DNA of 64,000 bases, taken from Amycolatopsis sp. WAC 01376. Its GTDB lineage: Bacteria > Actinomycetota > Actinomycetes > Mycobacteriales > Pseudonocardiaceae. Made by a program: the position numbers and the translations under genes. The stretch is taken from positions 186,001 to 250,000 of the forward strand of contig NZ_QHKL01000004.1 of the NCBI RefSeq assembly GCF_003947415.1. The letters are read 5' to 3'. Within the stretch, counting starts at the first letter, position 1. Each line of letters opens with the position of its first letter. The notes below the pieces were generated by a model. That model was given only the letters and a program-made list of their open reading frames with translations. It made no database searches and was not told the DNA's origin. Shown here piece by piece: positions 53,201 through 57,197 of this stretch.

Positions 53201-54460
53201 CGCCGACAGCAGGTCGATCACGGCCAGCGGCAGGTCCGGGCCCGCCACCAGGGCGTCCAGCACCGCGGCGAACCGGCGGCGGTGCTCGGCGAGTTCGTCG
53301 TCGGACGAGACATTCGCGTCCGCGTCGAAGTCGAAGCGCAGCCCTCGGCCCTCGCCCGCGTCGTAAACGGCGATGGCGACGTCGCTGATCGGGCCGAGTT
53401 CGAGGTTGTGCACGGTGGCGCTCGCGTCGCCGAACGCGAGTTCGCCGTCCACGGCCATGTAGTTCACGCTCAGCCCGACGAGTTCGTGCACCCCGCCGCT
53501 CGCGCCGAGTTCGCGGGCGAGGTCCTCACCACGGTACCGGCTGTGCTCCAGCAGCGCGGAGACCTTCTCCGCGACCTGGGCGACCAGCCGCGCCGGCGTC
53601 GTCTCGGGCCGCACGGTCAGCCGCAGCGGCAGGACGTTGGACACCATGCCCGGCTGCTCGCGCAGGGCGCGGGTGGTGCGCGCGGTGACCGGCAGGCCGA
53701 GGACGAGGTCTTCGGCACCGGTCATCCGATGGGCGTAGGCCGCCACCGCGGCGATCGCGACGCGGGACAGCCTCGTTCCGGCGTCGAGCGCGAACTTCCG
53801 CACCGTCCCGGCCTCCGCCGCGGGCAGCTCCCACGAATGCCGTCGCAGCCGGATCTGCCCGGACGACGCGCGCCCGAGCAGCCGCACCGGGTTCGGCCTG
53901 CCCGCGAGTTCGCCGAGCCAGTAGGCGCGGTCGGCCCGCCCTTCATGGTCGGCCTCGACGAATCCCGAGAGCGGCCAGGAAACCTCGTCGGCGGTACCCG
54001 AATAGAGCTCCGCCGCGCGGCGGGTCAGGACGGCCTGCCCATACGCGTCCATCACCAGATGGTGGTAGCGCTGGAACCAGCGGACCCGGTCCGCGGCCAG
54101 CACCAGCAGCGTGTGCGCGGTCAGCGGCCCCCGGGCGAGATCGGCGACCACGGCCAGTTCGGCCCGCGCCCACTCGTCGGCCGCCCGCTCCGGATCCGGT
54201 TCGCCGGTGAAGTCGAGGACGGCGACCTCACCAGGAGCGGCCGGACGCTGGACCGGCGTGTCGCCTTCCAGCCCGACCGTGACGTGCAGGCACTCCGCCT
54301 CCGCGACCGCCCGCCGAACGGCCTCACCCAGCCGGGCGATGTCGACGTCGCCGCGAAGCTCCGTGACCCAGCCGATCGTGTAAACCGGGTCGGCCGGGTC
54401 GAGCTGCTGGGCGAGCCAGATCCCCTGCTGTGCCGGGGTCAGGGGAAAGCCGCGGTTCAT
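32249..54460 (-). CDS. Six-module siderophore NRPS (albachelin-like)
   Basis: 7403 residues from ATG 54460, behind a GGTGGAGG site. Domain order by residue: C 5-440, A1 455-950, T1 ~975; C2 1045-1480, A2 1490-1965, T2 ~1998, E-like 2050-2440; C3 2460-2890, A3 2925-3830 with an N-methyltransferase inserted at ~3390-3650, T3 ~3863; C4 3925-4370, A4 4385-4830, T4 ~4867; C5 4925-5370, A5 5385-5825, T5 ~5863; C6 5935-6370, A6 6390-6870, T6 ~6912; E 6965-7390. There is no thioesterase. Predicted peptide: formyl-hydroxyornithine, Ser, N-methyl-hydroxyornithine, Ser, Ser, hydroxyornithine, with the last residue probably released as a cyclic lactam. Oxygenase, formyltransferase and MbtH genes adjoin. 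From memory, albachelin has three Ser plus modified hydroxyornithines of these kinds. Confidence 0.93.
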   Translation of the reverse strand: MNRGFPLTPAQQGIWLAQQLDPADPVYTIGWVTELRGDVDIARLGEAVRRAVAEAECLHVTVGLEGDTPVQRPAAPGEVAVLDFTGEPDPERAADEWARAELAVVADLARGPLTAHTLLVLAADRVRWFQRYHHLVMDAYGQAVLTRRAAELYSGTADEVSWPLSGFVEADHEGRADRAYWLGELAGRPNPVRLLGRASSGQIRLRRHSWELPAAEAGTVRKFALDAGTRLSRVAIAAVAAYAHRMTGAEDLVLGLPVTARTTRALREQPGMVSNVLPLRLTVRPETTPARLVAQVAEKVSALLEHSRYRGEDLARELGASGGVHELVGLSVNYMAVDGELAFGDASATVHNLELGPISDVAIAVYDAGEGRGLRFDFDADANVSSDDELAEHRRRFAAVLDALVAGPDLPLAVIDLLSAEERAGVLELGTAVADSPEVSWPEAFDRVVARKPEAEAVVCEDVRLTYAEVDAAANRLARLLRRRGVGDEDVVAVAMPRSADLIVVLLAVMKAGAAYLPLDLDHPEDRLAYMLLHAGARIVVSTKDESTQLPSGVDAERVLLDDPAIIAELAALDASTVDVSGISLNQAAYVIYTSGSTGKPKGVVLSHDGIGSLISTATERIGIGEDSRVVQFASTGFDVTVWDLVMSLCVGGTLIVVPSHRRVAGVELTGYIAGNAATHMILPPSLVAALPPECELPKGAVLIVGTETVPPDLIARWAEDLNVVAAYGLTEVTVNSTLWAAEPGWTGPIPIGGPDPNTRCYVLDTALRPVPVGVEGELYVGGRGLARGYAGRPGLTAERFVADPFAGGGERMYRTGDRVRWRADGNLDFLGRTDHQVKIRGFRIEPGEIESALAGYAGVDRIAVVPREVKPGDRRLVAYVVPEADGSPSLLKELRSHAESALPHYMVPSAFVELDRLPIMPNGKLDRTSLPLPDFGAAATGRAPRTERERILCDVVAGVLGLESAGADDDFFSLGGDSILSIRLVLGAAEHGLAITPRQVFQHRTPEALAACAEAVSVESTVDERPLLALTGAERAALAEYADVLPVTPLQEGFFFHAEFEGGTAADIYTVQEVLDLEGDVDADALRRSAQALLDRYSSLRSGFRQLDGGQVVQTVTRHAELPWREVAADDAAEAFEADRARRFDFARPPLLRATFTRLGEDRAKLALTFHHIIADGWSVVVLLRELLAGKGTPLPEPGTRTDHLRRLAARDHEAAREAWRAALSGVDEPTRLIEGRDTAGRRPSRLHLSLGERATAELSAMARAHGLTLGTVLHGAWGLLLGGLTGRDDVLFGSTVSGRDSGAAGLESAVGLYINTVPVRLRWSASETVATVLRRLQDEQAALLEHQHLGLGELQRIAGAGQEELFDTLVVVENFPRDDERASGPVRLTGVEVTDAVHFPVAVIATPGEDLGFSLKFDAARIDAVAAGQLAERFARLLETLTANPGLPVAALDLLSPAERGRLAELNATSHPVPERTLAEAIAEQAVRTPSATAVLFKDTELSYADLDAQAENLARRLRSLGAGPEEVVAVAVPRSAELMVALLGVLKAGAAYLPIDLDYPADRLEYMLADSGARLVLSEPETAARIPAVAGLTQVSVTGEPVDDVPGVAAGPDNTAYLIYTSGSTGRPKGVAVTHRAIVNRLAWMQHEYRLTASDRVLQKTPSSFDVSVWEFFWALCEGATVVLAEPDGHRDPAYLARVIREREITTLHFVPSMLAAFLGSDEVTGDLGSLRQVFSSGEALTGEIAARWRSLTGVPLHNLYGPTEAAVDVTFFDATGFQGASVPIGRPVWNTRVHVLDGCLRPVPDGVAGELYLAGVQLARGYHGRPGLTAERFVADPFGEPGQRLYRTGDLVRRRADGEIEYLGRTDRQVKIRGNRIELGEIEAVLAAQPKVTAATVVAKDGALVGYVAGGADPERLRAAVSEALPAPMVPRAFVVLDEFPLTPSGKLDVRALPAPEVGVPAAAPENDQERALARIFADVLGLNTVGAHGDFFLLGGDSISSIAVSSRARRAGFELSPKDVFELRTPAALAASATPVEPEADADGVGALSLLPEMLRLRDLGDAVQPESVLLTLPTGADVATLAAALQLVLDRHDGLRLELSKVASVLWSLEIRPQGTVQATDLLRHGAGTLDDEYGDAVGRLTDNLLQAVWFDEPGRLLLVAHPALLDARSWTTLAADLAIAWQAVTGGHPPVFTPVRSSLRTIARRITESAQDPALLGEIEHWAETLAPGSAEISGDVAERRVTLSIEDTRMLVDSLPSTVHGDVTDVLLTALKAAVDGDLLVDLHGRVDAGDTVGALTSVRPVRITATGGPLAMLKAVKETVRKTPQGYGPLRYLNAQTGPLLAGLAKPRIALRYDGRIPAGAGEWQVAGHAAVPPAGDHVLRIGVACEETEDGPRLTATFAGPAGTLADRWVAALRELAAVDADVPVGLTPSDLELVSLTQEEIARVERFSPLPVADVWPLSPLQEGLFFHSSYNSDRVDIYTIQEAIDFDHRLDAGKLRSAVSALLRRIPSLGAGFTSEGLRGPVQFVAADVEPPVSEVDLSALPEDERRERLDELMAEDRATRFDLGTPPLFRLKLVRLGDGRDRVVLNRHLLLWDGWSAWLFIEQLFALYDLGGDDRTLPAAGSYVDFLRWLDRQDIEAATGAWREALSGLAEPTVVGPEGRDLVPATPVNLDTVLPADLGRALREQARRHGLTVNSVLNAAWGLVLSTMTGRHDVVFGAAVAGRPAAVPDIENTIGLFLNTVPTRVRLDAAESVLDLVRRLQSERMDLTPYEFMSLGVLQREAGHRVLFDTLFVLRNADGDERRDGLRHRHGITGLLNIDATHYPLTLVVTPGEEIRITLSYRDDVIDSDEAASVLGRFTSLVEQIVDDPAKPVGALATVSTEDRAALEAGWAEAEHPVIEDTIADLLAVQAERTPDSIALVFGEERLTYAELDARINRMARLLLAKGAAPEQVIALGLPRSIDMVVALFAVLRTGAAYLPLELDYPADRLAMMLEDARPLCLVSTKDVSATLPGATPRVLVDDHEDRAFGGGPISDAERPLFPRGRADRMEHPAYVIYTSGSTGKPKGVVAPYRGLTNMQLNHQGAIFAPAIASAGGRRLRIAHTVSFAFDMSWEELLWLVEGHEVHVCDEELRRDARGLVAYCDEHEVDVVNVTPTYAHLLIEEGLLEGHRPALVLLGGEAVSESVWNRLRDTDGTYGYNLYGPTEYTINTLGGGTTDSDTPTVGKPIWNTRAYIVDAWLRPVRDGVAGELYIAGEGLARGYLGRPGLTAERFVADPFVPGGGRMYRTGDLVRRRPDGNIDFLGRTDDQVKIRGYRVELGEIETALSRYPEVAQAAVLARPDPSAPGLQRLIGYVVPAELSGDARAEAEADQVGEWQQIYSDEYTEIPTALFTEDFAGWDSSYDGDPIPLEHMREWRQATVDRIAELKPERVLEIGVGTGLLMGQIAPMAREYWGTDLAAPVIAKLNRELERDPELAAKVNLRAQPAHVFDGLPGGRFDTIVINSVIQYFPSVDYLTDVITKAIGLLAPGGALFVGDVRNLRLARAFHTAIQLTRADATSDVAHVRRAIERGAALEKELLIDPDYFTALARRLPDVAAQVRIKRARLHNELSRYRYDAVLVKAPATTLSVAQAPRLFWDEVGSLSALEARLSGAETLRVSRIPDARQAPEVEATRALDAGAPLIDVLALFRGHDGVEPEDVHELGDRLGFRVYCTWSADGAFEAVFVHKGQSDSLVTGVHQPVSVGTNLAKYATSPTAARGGGELVQRLRDRLKTELPDYMVPAAFVTLGALPLTDNGKLNTRALPDADQTVRLAESRPAETAEEETLCALFAEVLGLDGVGVEDNFFDLGGHSLLATRLISRARTELGAELAIRDLFEAPTVAELAARAGAGEPARPAVVRAERPERVPLSAAQRSLWLVDRMEANAVAYNFPLTFRLRGDLDLESLRLALGDVLGRHEVLRTVFIEHDGEPYQRVLDAPEIPFAVEECDEAGLAVRIAELSRTPFDLAREIPVRLRVLRLGDGDHVISLVLHHSATDEWSDRPFLGDLTSAYEARLGGASPVWTDLLVQYADFSLWQKDFLDQRGAAQIAFWAGSLDGAPDELTLPLDRPRPLRPTGRGGKVKSRLSGELSAAVRDLAAKAGASPFMVLQTAVAALLHRTGAGDDIPLGAPIAGRTDERLEQLVGFFVNTLVLRTDLSGEPTFAALLDRVREADLAAFSHGDLPFERVVEELNPPRVTGRNPLFQVMVGYHRQSDAHDVLGLPAEWFEMDTGMAKFDLHFTMVDGGDTATLMLEYAEDLADESTAERLLTRLTSLLEQVTAEPDRSVAALDVLVGDELARVTEWNRTAREVSVATLPVLFEAQVARTPDALAVVFEGTELSYAEFNARANRLARWLVERGVGAESVVAVSLPRSIDLVVALYSVHKAGAAYLPLDTDYPADRLAFMLDDASPAVVLDTLPDLDGYSVENLGRVVDPSFPAYVIYTSGSTGRPKGVVVPHSGIVNRLLWMQDEYGLAADDRVLQKTPSSFDVSVWEFFWPLITGATLVVAKPEGHKDPAYLAELIRTAGITTVHFVPSMLALFLETAECAGLRRVICSGEALPSELAARVDVPLYNLYGPTEASVDVTAWRADAETTPSVPIGRPVWNTRTYVLDARLNPVPPGVPGELYLAGVQLARGYLARPGLTAERFVADPFGGPGERMYRTGDLARWSADGVLEFLGRVDDQVKIRGFRVELGEVEAALTASGSVTRAVVVAREDRLVAYVVGAVDGLREAVATKLPEHMVPSAFVVLDEIPLTPNGKLDRKALPAPEFAAAEGRAPRNAREEALCALFADVLGVEQVGIDDGFFALGGHSLLVMRLVSRISAALDATVSVRDVFDAPTVAALAERLTDPSDRPALSAGNRPEVLPLSPAQQRLWFLYQLEGVTPTYNIPLAWRLHGELDTEALRAAIGDLVERHEPLRTVFAEEGGVAAQRILADARPEVRFEDAGDLPTQLSAEAGRGFALDAELPIRATVFTVSAREHVLLLVIHHVATDEWSQGPLMADLATTYEARLAGVAPQWTELPVQYADYALWQRELLASTASGHLEFWQEALADLPDELALPSDRPRPAESSHRGGLVTFPIDGGLTERLRAVARRHDVSMFMLAQAAVAALLHRLGAGDDIPLGAPSSGRVDERLEPLIGFFVNSLVLRTDLSGDPAFGDLLARVRATDLAAFEHQDLPFERLVDAVNPERSLARHPLFQVMVVYLPESGEGLELPGLRAVQEDFAQGVAKFDLEFGFLENSDGISGAIEYSADLFDHATAESIARRLVAVLDQVAADPAIPLGELDILGEDERTLLERWNDTAHDVPPVTLPELFEAQVARTPDASAVVFEGSELSYAEFNARANRLARWLAEQGVGAESVVAVSLPRSIDLVVALYSVHKAGAAYLPLDTDYPADRLAFMLADASPTVVLDTLPDVDGYSGENLGRVVDPSSRAYVIYTSGSTGRPKGVVVPHSGIVNRLLWMQDEYGLAADDRVLQKTPSSFDVSVWEFFWPLITGATLVVAKPDGHRDPAYLEALIRDQRITTLHFVPSMLEAFLAEEPGWHGVRRVLCSGEALPPELAARAGVLLHNLYGPTEASVDVTSWEVVDDTVPIGRPVWNTRVHVLDARLRPVPPGVAGELYLAGAQLARGYLGRAGLTAERFVANPFAAGERMYRTGDLARWRADGALEYLGRADDQVKLRGFRIELGEIESVLSARVVLREGRLVAYLTGAADVEETRRLAEAALPEYMVPSAFVVLDEFPLTPNGKLDRKALPAPDFAVAVTGDAPRTPREELLASLVAGVLGLEKVGVHDDFFRLGGDSIVAMQLVGRVRSAGLLLSPRDVFRHRTVAALAEVSSVRLDAPAPANRKHLVELEAGERAEILDVAPDTAEVWPLTPLQAGLLFHATMDGDGPDVYTVQVSFDLNGPLDPVRLREAAQSLVDRHAVLRTGYRYLASGRPVALVARSVTVPWRFVDSAGDFETEMAHDRRRFDPAAAPLLRFLLLALPDGRHRLVFTHQHVLLDGWSVPQLFAELSQLYAGADAAPSRQYRDHLGWLAEQDREAAEAAWRQALDGLTEPTHFVPQDPQRIPALPERLSLELPEQATEALAGLARSRGLTLNTLVQTAWSIVLGRLTGRSDVVFGATVAGRPPELAGVERMLGLFINTIPVRIVLDPAEKLGALLDRVQDGQSALLAHQHFGLADIQRGAGLGELFDTLMVFESYPGADEDETGAGLRGEIVRHEDSTHYPLTWAVEPGARLKLTAEYRSDLFDAGLPERLPAAMERVLAAMVSDVDAPVGRVDILTEADLDLIVREWNGTALAVEPSTVAGLFEAQVRRSPGATAVVSGEVALTFTELNERANRLARALVAHGIGPEDFVALALPRSADVLLAILAVHKTGAAYLPLDPDYPVERLAAMLADARPKVILTEPELLESLPRTEIETLALCALVTEDRQAHDLTDRDRVRPLSPEHPAYVIYTSGSTGTPKGVVVPHRGVVNLFHSHRATLHRPAVEATGKPHLRVGHAWSFSFDASWQPQLWLLDGHAVHIVDEKTRRDPELLAAMISRDGFDFIEVTPSFFAQMAEAGLLDGDRCPLAVIGVGGEAVPESLWRRLATLDGTEAFNLYGPTESTVDALVARIGDSEKPLVGRPVANTRAYVLDAALRPVPPGVTGELYLAGSGLARGYLGRAALTSERFVADPFGPPGARMYRTGDLARWTADGRLDFGGRADDQAKIRGFRVEPGEIEAVLERHDDVAQAVVLVREDRPRLKQLVAYVVSTVDHADLRRFAAETLPEYMVPAAFVALDALPVLSNGKLDRKALPAPDYSELAGGRAPETPLEKTLCGLFAEVLDVPELGADDDFFALGGDSIVAMRLVSRARAAGLKITPHEVFARRTVAALAEVAESLAADDVIVPTPIMHALRELGGPIDGYHQAALLQTPSGMTGEQLKAVLGAVVARHDMLRARLDRSVDGWALRVAESVDVRVERVEVEGDLFALIERHAEPTRARLDPDAGVMVSATWFDAGSSGSGRLLLMIHHLAVDGVSWRILLPDLASAWDAVALGRTPEPSPVDTSFRRWSEVLSTQDREGELGRWKSVLGGGDPLPLDRPLDPARDVQGTVKKVSLTLPAERTAPLLSRATINDVLLTGLALAVTRWRRDGGQAVLVDVEGHGREEELARGADLSRTVGWFTTVVPVCLDLGDLDLDDAFAGGAAAGIALERVRAHLDGLPDGGIGHGLLRYLDPRTGPELAEFAKPQIEFNYLGRIGVPEATDWSYAAEAEAAELGADDGMPVSHALTINVLAEDRPGGPELAAHWSWPEAVLTEESVRELAEGWFLALDALTRRADSPAVQKENKE
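32260..36740 (-). other. NRPS module 6: C6, A6, T6, terminal E domain
   Basis: C6 active motif THQHVLLDGWS keeps the catalytic histidine. The A6 code reads DAQEGGLVDK; its overall sequence shares with A3 the extended A3-A4 region (WSFSFDASW against VSFAFDMSW), so a hydroxyornithine-type substrate is inferred despite a Gln-like code. The E domain is intact (IHHLAVDGVSW, RTVGWFTTVVP, EFNYLGR), so the last residue should be epimerised. No thioesterase or reductase follows. Confidence 0.7.
36740..39730 (-). other. NRPS module 5: C5, A5 (Ser), T5
   Basis: C5 is LCL type (LPLSPAQQRLWF, active motif IHHVATDEWS). The A5 code DVWHLSLVDK indicates serine. T5 is FFRLGGDS, a form often followed by an epimerase or D-accepting condensation domain, but no E domain is present here. 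Confidence 0.85.
39730..42720 (-). other. NRPS module 4: C4, A4 (Ser), T4
   Basis: C4 is of the LCL type (VPLSAAQRSLW start, active motif LHHSATDEWS). The A4 code DVWHISLVDK indicates serine. T4 is FFALGGHS. The A4 coding region is almost identical to that of A5 over several hundred bases. Confidence 0.85.
42720..47110 (-). other. NRPS module 3: C3, A3 (hydroxyornithine), N-methyltransferase, T3
   Basis: A3 code DMENLGLINK is the known N5-hydroxyornithine code of hydroxamate-siderophore synthetases. An N-methyltransferase with SAM motif VLEIGVGTGLL is inserted between A8 and A10, so the residue should be alpha-N-methylated. C3 reads NRHLLLWDGWS: relative to HHxxxDG the second, catalytic histidine is leucine. 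T3 is FFDLGGHS. Confidence 0.85.
47110..51420 (-). other. NRPS module 2: C2, A2 (Ser), T2, decayed E domain
   Basis: C2 active motif FHHIIADGWS is intact. A2 code DVWHFSLVDK equals known serine codes. T2 is FFLLGGDS. The epimerase-like domain reads AHPALLDARSW where active E domains have HHxxxDxxSW: the second histidine is proline. The motifs TVGWFT and FNYLG are also lost (ALTSVRPV, LRYDGR), while QGYGPLRYL is kept. Serine 2 is therefore predicted to stay L unless another domain acts. Confidence 0.8.
51420..54446 (-). other. NRPS module 1: starter C, A1, T1
   Basis: The starter condensation domain has YHHLVMDAYG as its active motif, suggesting N-acylation of the first residue or acceptance of a non-peptidyl group. 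The A1 specificity code reads DVWIIGAVNK, which I cannot match to a known residue; hydroxyornithine with an N5-formyl group is inferred from the formyltransferase and oxygenase genes. T1 has FFSLGGDS. Confidence 0.65.
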
Positions 54461-54505
54461 CGGGGTGCCTCCACCGTTCAAGAGCGTGAAACGTCGTACA
54501 GCGGG

Positions 54506-55849
54506 TCAGGCGGGCCCGGAACCGCTGACCGCGTACTCGGGCCGGGACACGTCGGCGGCTCGCCTGTCCACAATGGACTGGAGGATCTCCCCGACCCGGA
54601 CCGCGGTGTTGGACAGCAGCGACGACGTGATGCCGTGCGTGTGCTCCGTGCCGCCCTGCAGGTAGATCCCGCCGTCCAGCGGCGGTTCGGTGACGATCCG
54701 GTAGTCGCGTTCGACGCGGAGCCTTCCCTCGTCGTCACGCTTGCAGGCGGAGGCGAGCTCACCGAGCAACGGCGTCGGGTCCGCCGGGCTGTACCCGGTG
54801 GCGTACACGACGAAATCGGCGACGAGCCTGGTCCGCTCCCCGGTCTCCAGCGCCTCGATGGTGACCCGCACTTCGGAGCCGGTGTCGGTGACCTCGGTGG
54901 GACGGGAGACGTTGATCAGCTTCAGCCGTTCGATCCCCTGCACCTTCTCGCGGTAGACGCGGCGATACAGCTCGTCGATGAGTTCGATGTCGACCGCCGA
55001 ATAGTTGGTCGCGCCGTGGTAGCGCATCAGGCGCTCCTTGACCGCTTCCGGCGCCTCGTAGAACCGTCCGACCGCCTCGGGGTCGAAGATGCGGTTGGCG
55101 AACGCGCTGTCGTCGGCCGGGCTGTAGCCGTACCGCGCGAACACCGCGCACACCTCGGCCCGGGGGAAGCGGTCGTGCAGCAGCGCGCTGACCTCGGCCG
55201 CGCTCTGGCCTGCGCCGACGACGACGAACCGGCGCGGCTCTTCGGCGGCCATGCCTTCGAGCCGGTGCAGCAGTTCGCTGTTGTGCCAGATCCGTGTGCC
55301 CGGTGTCACACCTTCGGGGAGGTTCGGCCGCAGCCCGGTGCTCATCACCAGATTGCGGGCGCGCAGGTTCACCAGTTCACCGTCGGTGCGGGCGTGGACG
55401 TCGAAGAACACGATCTCGTCGCCGTCGAAGACCGGCGTCACCGAAAGTACTTCAGTGCCGTAGGAAACCAGGTCGTCGACCTTTTCCGCCGCCCATTCGA
55501 AGTAGTCGTGGAACTCGATCCGCAACGGGAACAGGTTCTTGTGGTTGATGAAGTCGACCAGCCGGTCCTTGCTGTGCAGATACGACAGGAAGCTGAACGA
55601 ACTCGTCGGGTTCCGCATCGTCGCCAGGTCCTTGAGGAAGGAGACCTGCATCGTCGCGTTGTCGATCAACATCCCGCGATGCCAGCCGAACCGGGGCTGC
55701 CGCTCGAGGAAGTGGGCGGTGACCGTCTCCGTTCCGGACGCGCCGTTGTGCTCGGTGACGGCGATGGCGAGCGCCAGGTTGGAAGGCCCGAACCCGACCC
55801 CGACCACGTCGTAGACCGGAACCCGTTCACCGACCACTGCTCGTGCCAT
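54506..55849 (-). CDS. L-ornithine N5-monooxygenase
   Basis: 447 residues of the SidA/PvdA/CchB family: FAD motif VGFGPSNLALAIAV near 17, FLKDLATMRNPTSSFSFLSY near 70, NADPH motif VVVGAGQSAAEVSALL near 210, and the C-terminal ATGYSP block. It hydroxylates ornithine at N5 with NADPH and O2, giving the precursor of all hydroxamate groups in the siderophore. First gene of the oxygenase-NRPS-mbtH operon, 45 bp before the NRPS start, behind overlapping iron boxes. Confidence 0.95.
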   Translation of the reverse strand: MARAVVGERVPVYDVVGVGFGPSNLALAIAVTEHNGASGTETVTAHFLERQPRFGWHRGMLIDNATMQVSFLKDLATMRNPTSSFSFLSYLHSKDRLVDFINHKNLFPLRIEFHDYFEWAAEKVDDLVSYGTEVLSVTPVFDGDEIVFFDVHARTDGELVNLRARNLVMSTGLRPNLPEGVTPGTRIWHNSELLHRLEGMAAEEPRRFVVVGAGQSAAEVSALLHDRFPRAEVCAVFARYGYSPADDSAFANRIFDPEAVGRFYEAPEAVKERLMRYHGATNYSAVDIELIDELYRRVYREKVQGIERLKLINVSRPTEVTDTGSEVRVTIEALETGERTRLVADFVVYATGYSPADPTPLLGELASACKRDDEGRLRVERDYRIVTEPPLDGGIYLQGGTEHTHGITSSLLSNTAVRVGEILQSIVDRRAADVSRPEYAVSGSGPA

Positions 55850-55899
55850 CTTGAACCCCTAGCGCGGCTCAGCCGCATCTCGGTACTTCGCAACAAAGA

Positions 55900-55938
55900 C
55901 CAGGGAACCCTAACCTAAGTTAGGTGAGGCTCAACTAG
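55900..55938. promoter_or_regulatory. Two overlapping iron boxes between oxygenase and formyltransferase genes
   Basis: Box 1, on the minus strand at 55900-55918, reads ttaggttagggttccctgg (about 14 of 19 matches to TTAGGTTAGGCTAACCTAA). Box 2, at 55920-55938, reads ttaggtgaggctcaactag (about 15 of 19). They abut head to head in the divergent promoter and could hold two IdeR/DmdR1 dimers. Confidence 0.82.
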
Positions 55939-55986
55939 TACTTTCAGTGGTGATGTTCATCCCTCGACCAGGAGGAGGCCGGTCCC

Positions 55987-56934
55987 ATGCGGGTCGCCAT
56001 GTTCGGATACCAGACCTGGGGACACCGCACCCTGCGGGCGTTGATCGACGCGGGGCACGATGTCGCCCTCGTCGTCACCCACCCGAAGAGTGACCACGCC
56101 TACGAGAAAATCTGGTCCGACTCGGTCGCGGACCTCGCCGAGGCCAACGGGATCCGCGCGCTGCTGCGCCAGCGTCCCGACGACGCCGAACTGCTGGCGG
56201 AGCTGAAGGAAGCCGATCTCGACCTGATCGTCGCCAACAACTGGCGCACCTGGCTGCCGCCCGAGATCTTCGAGATGCCACGCCACGGCACGCTGAACGT
56301 CCACGACTCGCTGCTGCCCGCGTACGCCGGCTTCTCGCCGCTGATCTGGGCGCTCATCAACGGCGAGAAGGAAGTGGGCCTGACCGCCCACATGATGGAC
56401 GGCGACCTCGACGCGGGCGACATCGTGCTGCAGCGGTCGGTCCAGGTCGGCCCGAAGGACACGACGACGGATCTCTTCCACCGGACGGTCGACCTCATCG
56501 CCCCGATCACCACCGAGGCGATCGAGCTCATCGCGAGCGGGGACTACACACCGGTCAAACAGGACAGGTCGAAGGCCAGCTTCTTCCACAAGCGCGCCCT
56601 CGAAGACAGTCTCATCGACTGGTCCTGGCCCGCCGACGAGATCGAGCGGCTGGTGCGCGCGCAGTCCGACCCGTACCCCAACGCCTTCACCTACCACCGT
56701 GGCAAGCAACTGCGCGTCATCCGCTCCTCGGTGTCGGTGGGTCACTACGGCGGAACCCCCGGGCGGATCTTCATCCGTGAGGGTGAAGGTGTCGTCATCG
56801 TCGCCGGACCCGAAGCGCGCCGCGGCCGTTCGCACGGTCTCGTCATCGAGCGGGTCCGGACCGAGGACGGCACCGAACTGGCCGCGAACGACTACTTCCG
56901 CACCATGGGCGGATACCTCACCACCCGGCCCTGA
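55987..56934 (+). CDS. Hydroxyornithine N5-formyltransferase
   Basis: 315 residues of the methionyl-tRNA formyltransferase-like group used in coelichelin and exochelin pathways (CchA, FxbA). N-terminal transferase domain: VAMFGYQTWGHRTLRAL, ANNWRTWLPPEIF, GTLNVHDSLLPAYAGFSPL (Asn/His of the active site) and the catalytic aspartate in LTAHMMDGDLDAGDIV; a C-terminal OB-like domain follows. It would formylate N5-hydroxyornithine with 10-formyl-THF before loading by A1. A CAGGAGGAGG site precedes the ATG, and the iron boxes lie upstream. Confidence 0.9.
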   Translation: MRVAMFGYQTWGHRTLRALIDAGHDVALVVTHPKSDHAYEKIWSDSVADLAEANGIRALLRQRPDDAELLAELKEADLDLIVANNWRTWLPPEIFEMPRHGTLNVHDSLLPAYAGFSPLIWALINGEKEVGLTAHMMDGDLDAGDIVLQRSVQVGPKDTTTDLFHRTVDLIAPITTEAIELIASGDYTPVKQDRSKASFFHKRALEDSLIDWSWPADEIERLVRAQSDPYPNAFTYHRGKQLRVIRSSVSVGHYGGTPGRIFIREGEGVVIVAGPEARRGRSHGLVIERVRTEDGTELAANDYFRTMGGYLTTRP

Positions 56935-57009
56935 GGGCGTCGGGTCTCGCGAGTGGTTCGGGTCGTCAGAGCCCCGACCTTTCTTTTGCCGGTGCGCGGC
57001 CGGCGATCT

Positions 57010-57159
57010 CGCGTGACTGGATGGACGACACACGTGTTGGAATGGACGACACGCGTGACTGGGCGGACGACTCGCCCCGGCACCCGGCAGCGCGGGTGTC
57101 GTCCATCCAGACACGCGTGTCGTCCATCTGATCACGCGCGCCGTCCACTCAGTCACGCG
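57010..57159. repeat. Inverted array of three-plus-three ~20-bp repeats
   Basis: The left arm (57010-57071) holds three units of the form cgcgtgactggatggacgac; the right arm (57098-57159) holds the same three units inverted. The arms pair along about 62 bp with scattered mismatches around a 26-nt loop. It lies about 75 bp after the formyltransferase stop and may act as its terminator. Confidence 0.75.
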
Positions 57160-57197
57160 AACCCGCCGGTCGGGCACCAGGAGACCACCACTTCCCC

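Noticed and set aside
57010..57159. CRISPR-like array
   Set aside because: The units are arranged as inverted, not direct, arrays, spacers are almost absent, and no cas genes are present.
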